Positions 1-7,680 of a stretch of DNA of 12,095 nt are shown piece by piece. Positions within the stretch are counted from its first letter, which is position 1. Each line of letters opens with the position of its first letter. This DNA comes from Balneolia bacterium (GTDB taxonomy: Bacteria > Bacteroidota > Rhodothermia > Balneolales > Cyclonatronaceae): the NCBI GenBank assembly GCA_003566395.1, contig PXDL01000319.1, positions 1 through 12,095 of the forward strand, given 5' to 3'. A program made the position numbers and the translations under genes. Below the pieces are notes generated by a model, which saw nothing but the letters and a program-made list of their open reading frames with translations, did not search any database and was not told the DNA's origin.

Positions 1-232
1 AAAGTGATTTTGAGCAAATTGAGATCATCCATAGCTTGGTTGCATTACACGCATTTCCTTCTAACATGAAAGCCATTTTTCCTTGAATTCATGCATTTTT
101 TGCCACGCAGCAGAAGTCTCAGGCCGTTAGTAGCGCCGATAAATTCTCGGCCACGGATAGACTTATAACCTGAGTTCGATTCTCAATCACGCAAATACAG
201 TTCCCTGCTTTACCCTGAAAATGCGGACAAAA

Positions 233-246
233 TGTAACAAGTTACA
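233..246. repeat. Short palindrome TGTAAC-AA-GTTACA
   Basis: Two perfect 6-bp half-sites are separated by 2 bp. The shape suits a dimeric repressor operator, but no adjacent gene start lies within the window, so any regulated gene would have to be off the left end. Its right end overlaps by two bases the 82-nt foldback that begins at 245. It may also be chance in AT-rich DNA. Confidence 0.35.
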
Positions 247-326
247 GAGCACAGTATCAGTGAACATTCTGAATGTTATTTATAAGATAGACATAACTGA
301 TTCACTAATTTTCTTTGTGTGCTCTG
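245..326. repeat. 82-nt imperfect foldback (long inverted repeat)
   Basis: The outer arms are a perfect 9-bp match: CAGAGCACA (245-253) with TGTGCTCTG (318-326). Nested inside are AGTGAA (259-264) with TTCACT (301-306) and GTTAT (275-279) with ATAAC (293-297), all in the order needed for one long bulged hairpin. Within the left half is a second perfect palindrome, AACATTC-T-GAATGTT (263-277). It could be a small non-autonomous foldback element, a structured transcript, or the edge of a mobile element. No flanking target duplication is evident. The pairing is seen directly; the role is unknown. Confidence 0.5.
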
Positions 327-430
327 ACCCCAATGGTACATTTTTTCAGCATAAAGCTTATTTCTCAACGAGTCATCTACGTGAGTTGTAATCACTATAT
401 TTCGCGAAATTTCACTCTCATCAACTCCCG

Positions 431-2389
431 CTATATCTGATGCTTCATCAGGTTGATCAGCCCGCCTTCCAGCACAATTTCTACCTGGCGTCTGCTCATC
501 TGATGCGTAAGAGTATAAACTTCATCTTTGGTAAGATTTTTGACTTTCACCGGGTTTCCTGATTCAAGGGATTCCCGCAACCCGTCGAAGTTAAGGCTGT
601 CGCCCTGCTCTATTTTATCGTAATCATCAGAGTTTTTGAACTCCAGCGGCACAATACCGAAGTTCACCAGGTTTTGCCATCCGATGCGGGCATAGCTTTT
701 GGCAATCACGGCGAACTGTCCCAGATACCTCGGCGCTATGGCCGCGTGCTCCCGGCTTGACCCCTGCGCATAATTATCACCGGCTACAATCACATGACCG
801 CCGAATTCGTCCCTGGCTGCCAGCGCCCGGTCGCTAAAAGAATCATCCATCAAATAGTACACAAACTTGCTGATTCCGGGGATGTTACTTCGGTAGGGCA
901 GCACTTTTGCCCCGGCCGGCATGATTTCGTCGGTAGAGATATTATCTTTCACTTTCAGCAACACCGGCAGCTCACTTTGGTTTTCAACCGGACCGAAATC
1001 CGGAAATGAGGCGATATTCGGCCCTTTCACCAGTTCTACGTCTGAGCCGTCTTCAGGCGGAGCCACAAGCGTTTCTTCATTCAGGTCCACTTTATCCGGC
1101 TCGGTGAAATCGGGATAGCTCCGGTCGTAGAGTTTTTCAAGGTCGCGCGGATCGGTAATTTTCCCCGTCAGGGCGGCGGCGGCGGCTGTTTCGGGGCTGC
1201 ATAAGTAAACCTTGTCGTCGGCCGTGCCTGAACGACCGGGGAAATTCCGCGGCATGGTTCTCAGGCTTATCTGATTCGAGGCCGGCGCCTGACCCATTCC
1301 GATACACCCCAAACAACCGGCCTGATGAAAACGCGCCCCTGCCTGTATAAGAGGAAGCATGTCGCCCATTTTTGCCAGATTTTCTATAACGGTGCGTGAT
1401 GTCGGGTTGACATCAAACGAGACGTCAGAATTCACGCTAAGCCCCTTCATAATGCGGCTGACAATCGCAAAGTCGCGGAGTCCCGGATTGGCAGACGAGC
1501 CGATCACTACCTGATGAACTTTTCTCCCGGCCACTTCACGCACAGGAACTACGTTTCCCGGTGAGCTGGGGCATGCGATCAGGGGCTCAAGTTCGGATAA
1601 GTTAATTTCTTCATGGACATCATACGTACATCCCTCGTCCGGCAGCAGCTGTATAAAATCTTGTTCACGGCCATGTTGTTTCAGAAAATGATGAACGGCT
1701 TCATCCGCAGGAAAGATAGTGGTAGTTGCCCCGGTTTCGGTTCCCATATTGGCCACTACATGGCGGTCCATAGCCGAAAGTTCGCTGACGCCCGGCCCGT
1801 AAAACTCCAGCACCATCCCCCGGCAGCCGTCCACGTCGTGCCGCCTGAGCATTTCAAGTATGATGTCTTTGGCGCTTACCCAGTCCGGCAAACTGCCCGT
1901 CAGTTTTACACCCATCACTCCTGGCATTTTGATGCGCATCGGTTTTCCGGCCATTACAAGGGCCACGTCTAACCCGCCGGCTCCGAAGGCAAGCATGCCG
2001 AGACCGCCTGCAGCCGGGGTGTGGCTGTCGGAACCGATCATGGTTTTCCCGGGAATCCCGAAGCGCTCCATGTGCACAGGATGGCTGACGCCGTTACCCG
2101 GACGGCTGTACCAAACGCCGAACCGGGCACTGGCGGATTTAAGAAAGAGATGATCATCGGCATTTTTAAAATCGGCCTGAAGCAGATTGTGATCCACATA
2201 TTGCGCCGAAAGCTCGGTTTTAACCCGATCGAGTCCCATGGCTTCAAGTTCCAACATCACCATTGTACCGGTGGCATCCTGGGTAAGCGACTGGTCAATT
2301 TTGAGAGCAATCTCCTCACCGGGCTTCATTTCCCCTTCAATCAGATGAGCATCAATAATTTTTTGCGTAAGATTACGTGACATAAGCAT
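431..2389 (-). CDS. Aconitate hydratase, Aquifex-type (about 650 aa)
   Basis: The enzyme interconverts citrate and isocitrate via cis-aconitate in the TCA cycle, in the cytoplasm, with a [4Fe-4S] cluster. The 652-residue protein has the aconitase layout: substrate-binding GSDSHT (119-124), the CxxC pair at C359/C362 in GCLGCIG, an RNFPGR motif (381-386), then the swivel domain with STDEIMPAG (485-493) and GSSREHAA (543-550), where the catalytic serine lies. The length fits the short putative Aquifex-type aconitase family rather than the longer AcnA, AcnB or mitochondrial types. Oddly, the site of the third canonical cluster cysteine (GSCTN in classic aconitases) reads GSSAN, with S299 in place of Cys. 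The first ATG (2389) has GGAG only 3 nt upstream; the second (2383, reading MSRNLTQK) has it 9 nt upstream and is the likelier start, making 650 residues. A homologous hydro-lyase of other specificity is a minor alternative. Confidence 0.93.
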   Translation of the reverse strand: MLMSRNLTQKIIDAHLIEGEMKPGEEIALKIDQSLTQDATGTMVMLELEAMGLDRVKTELSAQYVDHNLLQADFKNADDHLFLKSASARFGVWYSRPGNGVSHPVHMERFGIPGKTMIGSDSHTPAAGGLGMLAFGAGGLDVALVMAGKPMRIKMPGVMGVKLTGSLPDWVSAKDIILEMLRRHDVDGCRGMVLEFYGPGVSELSAMDRHVVANMGTETGATTTIFPADEAVHHFLKQHGREQDFIQLLPDEGCTYDVHEEINLSELEPLIACPSSPGNVVPVREVAGRKVHQVVIGSSANPGLRDFAIVSRIMKGLSVNSDVSFDVNPTSRTVIENLAKMGDMLPLIQAGARFHQAGCLGCIGMGQAPASNQISLRTMPRNFPGRSGTADDKVYLCSPETAAAAALTGKITDPRDLEKLYDRSYPDFTEPDKVDLNEETLVAPPEDGSDVELVKGPNIASFPDFGPVENQSELPVLLKVKDNISTDEIMPAGAKVLPYRSNIPGISKFVYYLMDDSFSDRALAARDEFGGHVIVAGDNYAQGSSREHAAIAPRYLGQFAVIAKSYARIGWQNLVNFGIVPLEFKNSDDYDKIEQGDSLNFDGLRESLESGNPVKVKNLTKDEVYTLTHQMSRRQVEIVLEGGLINLMKHQI

Positions 2390-2535
2390 GTTCTCCGTTT
2401 TTACTAAAAGTGATGAATTTTATAACTGTGGAATTCAGATTCAAAATCAAAAAGGTACCATCATTCCTTATTTCTTCAACTCCGGCTTGAACGGTGCGTG
2501 TGCATTCCAAATTTTTTGACTGATTAACCTCACTC

Positions 2536-2548
2536 ATTACAATGTAAT
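2536..2548. promoter_or_regulatory. 13-bp palindrome, possible operator
   Basis: ATTACA and TGTAAT form a perfect inverted repeat around a single central A, in the intergenic region upstream of the aconitase gene. The position would suit a regulator of either divergent gene, but there is no second copy or known consensus to support this. Confidence 0.25.
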
Positions 2549-2882
2549 TAAGGGAAATATCATTCAGCACGAGACTTGTAAATATCTCTAAATCAAAGGA
2601 CTCAGCATAATTTCGGACGGTACAATCGTACTGGAAAAGCAATCCTGAAAAAATTAAGCCGGAAGTTTCTTCCTGAAAAGAACCTGAATCAGATTGCGCA
2701 CGCAGCAGTGTTTATCAAGGGGAAATACAATGTATAGTCGTGAGCTCTGAAACACTATGCTTGAATTGTTATGTTTATAAAAAGTTTTTTTTATTTTGAT
2801 TTATTATTGGAACTGTACTTAGGCTCTAACAAACATATCAGGCTTCGATTTGGAGAACCTTCAGGTCTCGCACTAAGCTCTC

Positions 2883-2890
2883 TATCTTTG
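2883..2890 (+). promoter_or_regulatory. Possible Bacteroidota-type -7 element for the glycosyltransferase
   Basis: TATCTTTG agrees with the TAnnTTTG element used by the primary sigma factor in Bacteroidota. It sits 15 bp before the ATG, so transcription would begin almost at the start codon. No TTTG is found at the usual distance upstream, which weakens the call. Confidence 0.25.
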
Positions 2891-2904
2891 TAAACTCACT
2901 TAAT

Positions 2905-3873
2905 ATGGACACTATTACGATAGGAATACCAACTTACAGAAGACCAGATTCTTTGGTAAAACTCTTAAAACATTTAGAATCATCTGAAGACTTCACCCGA
3001 AAGAATACAGAGATCTGTATAATCAACGACAGCGGTAGTGAATACGAAGATTCCTATAAGTGCAAAATCAGCCCCTATCTCGACAGCAATAAATTAAATA
3101 TCCGGTATCTATCCAACTCTGAAAATATTGGTTACCCGAAAACTTTTATCCGGTTATTTAAAGAATGCAAAACTGATTTTTTGCTCTTAATGGCTGACGA
3201 TGACCTCATGGTCAGCGAGCATTTAAATGAAATATTAGAGTTTATTAATGAATTTGAACCTGATATATGCTCAACTCAGTATTTCCGGGGAGATCATATG
3301 TACCGCGGCAAAATACAGACCCGTAAAGTCAAATACAGTGAGTTCCAGCAATGTAACGGACACGCTCCCGGGGTTATCTACAAAGTCAAAAATGCCTTGG
3401 AATTTCTTCCCGACATTGAAAAAAGGATACACCAACAATGCTCGGTAGCGTCAACTTACCCCCAGGCATTGCTTTGTATTTATTTACTGCTGAAAAATAA
3501 TCATTGCTGGTTTCTTGCATATCCTTTAGTTGAACGAGGAGATGATATGCCAAGTCTTATAAAGGATCCAGAGGGAAACCACTACTCCTCTGTAGCTTCG
3601 CGAATACGGCAAATTGCAGATTATGACAATTTCATCTTAAGTTTACCGGAATCTGAAGAACGAAATATCATACTGAACAGCTCCCGTGCTTCCGCTCTTG
3701 TTCGCCTGTTTAATGCGAGTGCTGAGCTTAATGAGCGTATGCAGAAACGCTACGGGCACAAACCCCGCCCGGGCTTAGCTAAACGAATTTCGGGAGCTTT
3801 CAAAAAACAAGTCAAACTTCGCTTAAAAGTTCGGAATGCGGATATTTCGACCGGTAATTTACAAAAGGCGTGA
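2905..3873 (+). CDS. Family 2 (GT-A fold) glycosyltransferase
   Basis: This is probably a cytoplasmic enzyme transferring a sugar from a nucleotide-sugar donor to a surface polysaccharide, glycolipid or protein; donor and acceptor cannot be read from the sequence. The 322-residue protein opens with the family signature ITIGIPTYRRPDSLVKLL (4-21), followed by the beta-strand and turn ICIINDSGS (37-45) and the metal/nucleotide-binding acidic run ADDD (97-100), the DxD equivalent. The C-terminal third lacks a recognised motif and has no clear membrane segment; it ends in a basic stretch (about 282-310). The gene stands alone between two minus-strand housekeeping genes, with no other polysaccharide genes nearby, and it and its flanks are visibly more AT-rich than aconitase or secA. 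That suggests acquisition or a remnant of a larger surface-sugar locus. No Shine-Dalgarno is seen before the ATG. Confidence 0.85.
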   Translation: MDTITIGIPTYRRPDSLVKLLKHLESSEDFTRKNTEICIINDSGSEYEDSYKCKISPYLDSNKLNIRYLSNSENIGYPKTFIRLFKECKTDFLLLMADDDLMVSEHLNEILEFINEFEPDICSTQYFRGDHMYRGKIQTRKVKYSEFQQCNGHAPGVIYKVKNALEFLPDIEKRIHQQCSVASTYPQALLCIYLLLKNNHCWFLAYPLVERGDDMPSLIKDPEGNHYSSVASRIRQIADYDNFILSLPESEERNIILNSSRASALVRLFNASAELNERMQKRYGHKPRPGLAKRISGAFKKQVKLRLKVRNADISTGNLQKA

Positions 3874-4006
3874 TATTGAATATCTGCTCAAGAGAAGAAA
3901 TTCCACAAGGCACTATACTTCCTTAAAAAAACATTGACTTAGATATGCTGGGGCACTTGATCTACAAAACTTCGTAGCCACAACTTTCTGCGGGTTATTT
4001 AAACCA

Positions 4007-4043
4007 ATATGGCTCTGCAGAGACGAACCCGGCAGAGCCATAT
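4007..4043. terminator. 12-bp inverted repeat between convergent genes, probable bidirectional terminator
   Basis: The left arm 4007-4018 (ATATGGCTCTGC) and right arm 4032-4043 are exact reverse complements around a 13-nt loop. It lies 133 bp after the glycosyltransferase stop and 36 bp after the secA stop on the opposite strand, the expected place for a shared terminator. The following U-runs are poor on both strands (TTGGTTTAAAT on the secA side), so termination strength is uncertain. Confidence 0.5.
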
Positions 4044-4078
4044 ACTTGTATTTCAGAACGTTCGAGGATAACCAGAAA

Positions 4079-7000
4079 TCAGGTTGCGGCCCCTTCGCCT
4101 ACTTTCTGGCAGGTTTTGGCGCCGTTGCGGCCGCAGCAGTGCTTGAATTTTTTATTGGGATCGAGCGGACAAGGTTCATTCCGGCCCATCTTTTTACCGA
4201 TCACAACCGGTTTTTTGGGAGGAGCGTCCTCGCCACGGTTGGTAGAAGCGCCGCCGGAGCTGTTGGTCACATAGTCGCCTGCTCCGTAAGTGGAAGTCGA
4301 GCTGTGCTGTTCCCGCATCCGGGCGCGGTCGTAGCGGCTTTGGACCGGCGTTGCGCCCATACGTACCTGCTGCTGATCCTTGGAAACCTGAGGAACGGCT
4401 TTCCAGATCATCGAAAGGGTTTCAGCATTCATCTCTTCCATGAGCTGCATAAACGCTTCGTAGGCTTCTTTTTTAAACTCACGCAGGGGATCGCGCTGAC
4501 CAAATGAACGCAGGCCTACGGCTTCTTTAAGCTGATCGAGCTCGCGAAGGTGCTCCATCCACTTAATGTCGATTACCGAGAGTACGGCCGAACGCTGCAG
4601 GGCCGATACTAACTCGCGCCCTTTGGATTCCAGCGTTTTTTCCACGTTTAATACCACGCGCATTAATCGTGATCCGTCTGTAAACATCATGGTAACGTCC
4701 GGAGAGAGGTTGGTTACCGATTTATCGTTTACGATGCGCTCAAGCGTTTCGTGAATACGGGCAGACAACTGATCGTTTTTGGTACGGAACTGCTTGATGG
4801 CTTCATCAAAGAGCAGGTCGGCAACCCCGTCCACGCCGAGGCCGGCCCATTTCTCCCGATCAACCTGGATATCGACCGCCAGTGAACGCAGCATGCGCTC
4901 CTGAATGGTTTCGTACTCCCCGGCACCGTAATGCTCTTCGGAAATCTTGAATACATGATCTTCGAGCATATCAAGCACATCGCTGGTAAGCCGCTCTCCC
5001 AGAAGGGCATTCCGCCGGCGCGTGTAAACTACTTTACGCTGGTTGTTAAGCACATCATCAAATTCCAGCTGCCGTTTACGCACACTGTAGTTATTCTGCT
5101 CTACTTTGCTCTGGGCTTTTTCAAGCTGCTTGGTGAGGAAACGATTCTGAATGACTTCACCCTCCTCGTGCTTGAATTTTTCGAGGGTGTTTACGATGCG
5201 GTCCGAGCCGAAGAGCTTCATCAGATCATCTTCGAGCGAAACATAAAACTGAGAAATACCCGGATCACCCTGACGCCCCGCACGACCGCGCAACTGAAGG
5301 TCAATCCGCCGCGACTCATGCCGTTCCGAACCGATAATTGCCAGTCCGCCGGCGTTGATTACTTCAGGCTCAAGCTTGATATCCGTACCACGTCCGGCCA
5401 TGTTTGTAGCGATGGTTACGGCTCCGCGCTTACCCGCCTGGGCCACAATTTCGCTCTCGCGGGCATGCTGCTTCGCATTCAGTACATTATGCTGGATTCC
5501 GGCGCGCTTCAGCATACGGCTGAGCGTTTCGGAAACTTCCACACTTGTGGTACCCACCAGCGTCGGCTGGTTATTCTGCTGATTCTCTTTTACCTGATTG
5601 ATGATAGCGTTGTATTTTTCACGCTTGGTATAAAAAAGAAGGTCGTCTAAATCCTGACGCTGAATCGGCTTGTTCGTGGGTATTTCAACGACGTCGAGGT
5701 CGTAAATTTCGTGAAATTCGGTGTCCTCCGTGGCGGCAGTACCGGTCATACCGGCCAGTTTATGATACAACCGGAAATAGTTCTGCAGGGTGATGGTCGC
5801 ATAGGTTTGGGTAGCCGCCTCCACCTTCACATTTTCCTTTGCTTCGATTGCCTGGTGAAGACCGTCCGAGTAGCGGCGTCCCGGTAACACACGTCCCGTG
5901 TGGATATCCACAATCTGCACCTTGTTATCCTGAATAATGTACTCATCATCCTTTTCGAACAATGTGTAAGCTTTCAAGAGCTGGTTTACGGTATGAATCC
6001 GCTCGCTACGCTCGCTGAACTTCTGGAAAATTTCCTGCTTCGTCTCATTCATAGAGGCGCGAAGGTCTTCCACTTCCTTCGCAATTTTCTGTTCTCGTGC
6101 TTCTGGCTCCATGGACTTATCGGCACGCAGTTTTACTTCAATTTTCGCTTTATCCGCCTCGAACTGCTCCTGAAGTTTAGACGTTTCCGTACCTACGTCC
6201 GGAATTATGAAAAAGTCCTCATCTTCGCCCACCTTAGTGATGAATTCCCGGCCCATGTCGGTCATCTCGATAGAATTCTGCTTCTGGTTCACCGAGTAGT
6301 ACATAGCTTCATCCACAACGGGCATGTTCTTGGCCTGCTCCTGAAGGAAACGGTATTCGGTTTGCTGCACCAGCCGCTGAATGTGCGGTTCCTGCATCAT
6401 CTTTTGAAATTTCCGGTTTTTGGGAAATCCACGCTGGGCACGGAAAAGTTGCAGGCCGGCTTGTTCTTCATCGCCTTCCTGAATCTTCTGCTCGGCTTCG
6501 CTTACAAACTTGGAAATCAGTTTTTTCTGGGCTTCAACCAGCCCCTGTACCCGCGGGCGAAATTCGATGTATTTGGCTCCCTGATCGTCCTGAGGCACCG
6601 GACCGGAAATAATAAGGGGGGTACGGGCTTCATCAATTAAAACGGAGTCAACCTCATCGACGATGGTGAAGTGATGGCCGCGTTGCACAATTTCCTGAAC
6701 CTTGTGGTTCATGTTATCCCGCAGGTAGTCGAAACCAAACTCATTATTGGTACCATAGGTGATGTCGGCCTGATACGCCTGACGACGCTCCGGAGAATTC
6801 GGCTCGTACCGGTCGATACAGTCCACCGAAAGGCCGTGAAATTCAAAGATGGGCGCGTTCCATTCGGCATCACGCTGCGCCAGATAGGTGTTTACCGTAA
6901 CCAAATGTACGCCCCGGCCCACCAGCGCATTCAGATAGGTCGGGAAAACCGAAACCAGGGTTTTACCTTCACCGGTTTTCATTTCAGCGATTTTACCCTG

Positions 7001-7471
7001 ATGCAGCACGATACCACCGATGAGCTGCACATCATAAGGAATCATTTTCCATTCGGTATCGGTACCGGCCACCATCCACGATTTTCCGACAAACCGGCGG
7101 CATGTTTCTTTGAGAACGGCAAAGGCTTTAGGAAGAAGTTCATCGAGCACCCCTTCTACAATCTCAAGGTACTCTTCATCGAGTTTATCAAGCTCTTCGG
7201 ATAAATTCCGGCGCTCTTCTATCGAAAGCGTTTCTTCATGATTGTCGAGCCGGTCTTTCACCCGTTTAATATCGGCATCCACATCGCCGGAGGCCTTCTG
7301 TATTTGCTCTTTAAATGAAGCCGTGTATGCCTTGAGGTCGTCGTCAGAAACAGCTTTGAGTTCTTCCTCGTATGATTTTATTTCATCAAGGATCGGTTCA
7401 AGCTTTTTGATATCCCGGTCGCTGGTGCTTCCGAAAATTTGTGTGATTCCTTTAATAATGGAGTCTAACAT
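4079..7471 (-). CDS. secA: Protein translocase ATPase SecA
   Basis: SecA is the ATP-driven motor that pushes unfolded preproteins through SecYEG. In this 1130-residue protein the Walker A motif MKTGEGKT is at 164-171, the DEVD box at 272-275, TNMAGRGTDI at 689-698 and the arginine-finger motif LRGRAGRQGDPG at 727-738. A helical scaffold with WMEHLRELDQLKE (971-983) precedes a Ser/Gly/basic linker and a C-terminal zinc-binding tail. Compared with E. coli SecA (901 aa, Walker A near 102-109) there is an N-terminal charged coil of about 60 extra residues and roughly 110 extra residues between the DEVD box and VDIHTGRVLPGRR (521-533); long SecAs of this kind are typical of Bacteroidota relatives. 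The tail reads CPLDPNKKFKHCCG (1101-1114) where the usual motif is CPCGSGKKFKHCCG, so the second zinc cysteine is Leu1103. No strong Shine-Dalgarno precedes the ATG; a candidate structured leader lies 42 nt upstream. Confidence 0.98.
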   Translation of the reverse strand: MLDSIIKGITQIFGSTSDRDIKKLEPILDEIKSYEEELKAVSDDDLKAYTASFKEQIQKASGDVDADIKRVKDRLDNHEETLSIEERRNLSEELDKLDEEYLEIVEGVLDELLPKAFAVLKETCRRFVGKSWMVAGTDTEWKMIPYDVQLIGGIVLHQGKIAEMKTGEGKTLVSVFPTYLNALVGRGVHLVTVNTYLAQRDAEWNAPIFEFHGLSVDCIDRYEPNSPERRQAYQADITYGTNNEFGFDYLRDNMNHKVQEIVQRGHHFTIVDEVDSVLIDEARTPLIISGPVPQDDQGAKYIEFRPRVQGLVEAQKKLISKFVSEAEQKIQEGDEEQAGLQLFRAQRGFPKNRKFQKMMQEPHIQRLVQQTEYRFLQEQAKNMPVVDEAMYYSVNQKQNSIEMTDMGREFITKVGEDEDFFIIPDVGTETSKLQEQFEADKAKIEVKLRADKSMEPEAREQKIAKEVEDLRASMNETKQEIFQKFSERSERIHTVNQLLKAYTLFEKDDEYIIQDNKVQIVDIHTGRVLPGRRYSDGLHQAIEAKENVKVEAATQTYATITLQNYFRLYHKLAGMTGTAATEDTEFHEIYDLDVVEIPTNKPIQRQDLDDLLFYTKREKYNAIINQVKENQQNNQPTLVGTTSVEVSETLSRMLKRAGIQHNVLNAKQHARESEIVAQAGKRGAVTIATNMAGRGTDIKLEPEVINAGGLAIIGSERHESRRIDLQLRGRAGRQGDPGISQFYVSLEDDLMKLFGSDRIVNTLEKFKHEEGEVIQNRFLTKQLEKAQSKVEQNNYSVRKRQLEFDDVLNNQRKVVYTRRRNALLGERLTSDVLDMLEDHVFKISEEHYGAGEYETIQERMLRSLAVDIQVDREKWAGLGVDGVADLLFDEAIKQFRTKNDQLSARIHETLERIVNDKSVTNLSPDVTMMFTDGSRLMRVVLNVEKTLESKGRELVSALQRSAVLSVIDIKWMEHLRELDQLKEAVGLRSFGQRDPLREFKKEAYEAFMQLMEEMNAETLSMIWKAVPQVSKDQQQVRMGATPVQSRYDRARMREQHSSTSTYGAGDYVTNSSGGASTNRGEDAPPKKPVVIGKKMGRNEPCPLDPNKKFKHCCGRNGAKTCQKVGEGAAT

Positions 7472-7512
7472 AGTGTGATCTAATGGTTATTTTATTGCTG
7501 CGTATCGCAATT

Positions 7513-7645
7513 AAAAGAAGGCTTTGTAGAACCGTGATGGGTGCCGACTTCCGCCTGTTAAAAAATACAGGCCTCACCGGTTTCATTTATTTACCGAGTT
7601 TGAACACGAACAAACATGCTGATTTTTCAAAGCCTTCTGATACAG
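7513..7645 (-). ncRNA. Candidate structured RNA in the secA 5' leader (three-way junction)
   Basis: Read on the minus strand, a perfect 11-bp closing helix pairs AGAAGGCTTTG (7638-7628) with CAAAGCCTTCT (7526-7516). It encloses a small hairpin, GTTTG (7615-7611) with CAAAC (7602-7598), and a longer arm: AACCG-G-TGA (7582-7574) with TCACGGTT (7537-7530), capped by GCCTGT (7572-7567) with ACAGGC (7558-7553). A 13-nt one-sided internal loop (GCGGAAGTCGGCAC region) lies in that arm. The closing helix runs straight into TTTT. A promoter-like pair sits just upstream, so transcription would begin at about 7645, right before the first helix. This fits either a riboswitch- or attenuator-like secA leader or a free small RNA. 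It does not match the riboswitch, SRP, 6S or tmRNA consensus sequences I know. The pairings are seen; function is inferred. Confidence 0.45.
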
Positions 7646-7651
7646 ATTTAC

Positions 7652-7680
7652 AATTTACGGTTTAATAGGCGATCGTTCAA
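7652..7680 (-). promoter_or_regulatory. Probable promoter for secA and its leader RNA
   Basis: On the minus strand, TTGAAC (7680-7675) and TAAATT (7657-7652) are separated by exactly 17 bp and each matches four of six sigma-70 consensus bases. The TAAATTG string is also close to the Bacteroidota TAnnTTTG element. The predicted start falls about 7 nt further on, just before the candidate structured RNA. No competing promoter is obvious between here and the secA ATG. Confidence 0.4.

Larger units (their letters stand above)
1..430. other. Gene-free left edge with several inverted repeats
   Basis: I find no credible gene here on either strand. The longest open stretch on the minus strand, roughly 50-185, is about 45 codons with no good start and no recognisable motif. 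The DNA is AT-rich. A short hairpin pairs GCCGA (135-139) with TCGGC (147-151). Further right are the palindromes and the foldback listed separately. A T-loop-like string TTCGATT near 176 drew attention, but no acceptor stem or other tRNA arms fit around it. No clear terminator for the aconitase gene, which ends at 431, is visible: the only nearby palindrome, ATTTCGCGAAAT at 399-410, has too small a loop and no following U-run. Confidence 0.6.
2390..2904. other. AT-rich intergenic region between acn and the glycosyltransferase
   Basis: This is a divergent promoter region with no credible gene. A minus-strand open frame of 89 codons (2373-2642) overlaps the aconitase start and shows no family signal. 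For aconitase, a minus-strand TATAAAAT (plus-strand 2417-2424) could be a -10 box, but the nearby TTGA-like strings are poorly spaced. A 13-bp palindrome ATTACA-A-TGTAAT (2536-2548) lies about 150 bp upstream of the aconitase start and could be an operator. For the glycosyltransferase, TATCTTTG at 2883-2890 matches the Bacteroidota -7 consensus TAnnTTTG, though no well-spaced -33 TTTG is seen and the resulting leader would be very short. A long T-run lies near 2787-2795. Confidence 0.5.

Noticed and set aside
100..200. Possible tRNA or tRNA fragment around a T-loop-like TTCGATT
   Set aside because: The T-stem is only 4 bp, and no acceptor stem, D-arm or anticodon arm can be placed at the required distances on either strand.
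2373..2642. Minus-strand open frame of 89 codons upstream of aconitase
   Set aside because: It overlaps the aconitase start by 17 bp, lies in AT-rich DNA where a promoter is expected, has no ribosome-binding site and resembles no family I know.
5900..6640. Long plus-strand open frame (246 codons) inside secA
   Set aside because: It is antisense to a certain secA gene; the hydrophobic composition is the usual shadow of a charged, helical protein read on the other strand. The same applies to 4046-4507, 4931-5650 and 6671-7204.
7483..7665. Plus-strand 60-codon open frame between secA and rpmH
   Set aside because: It lies across the base-paired segments of the candidate RNA, on the opposite strand, has no ribosome-binding site and no protein-like conservation pattern.
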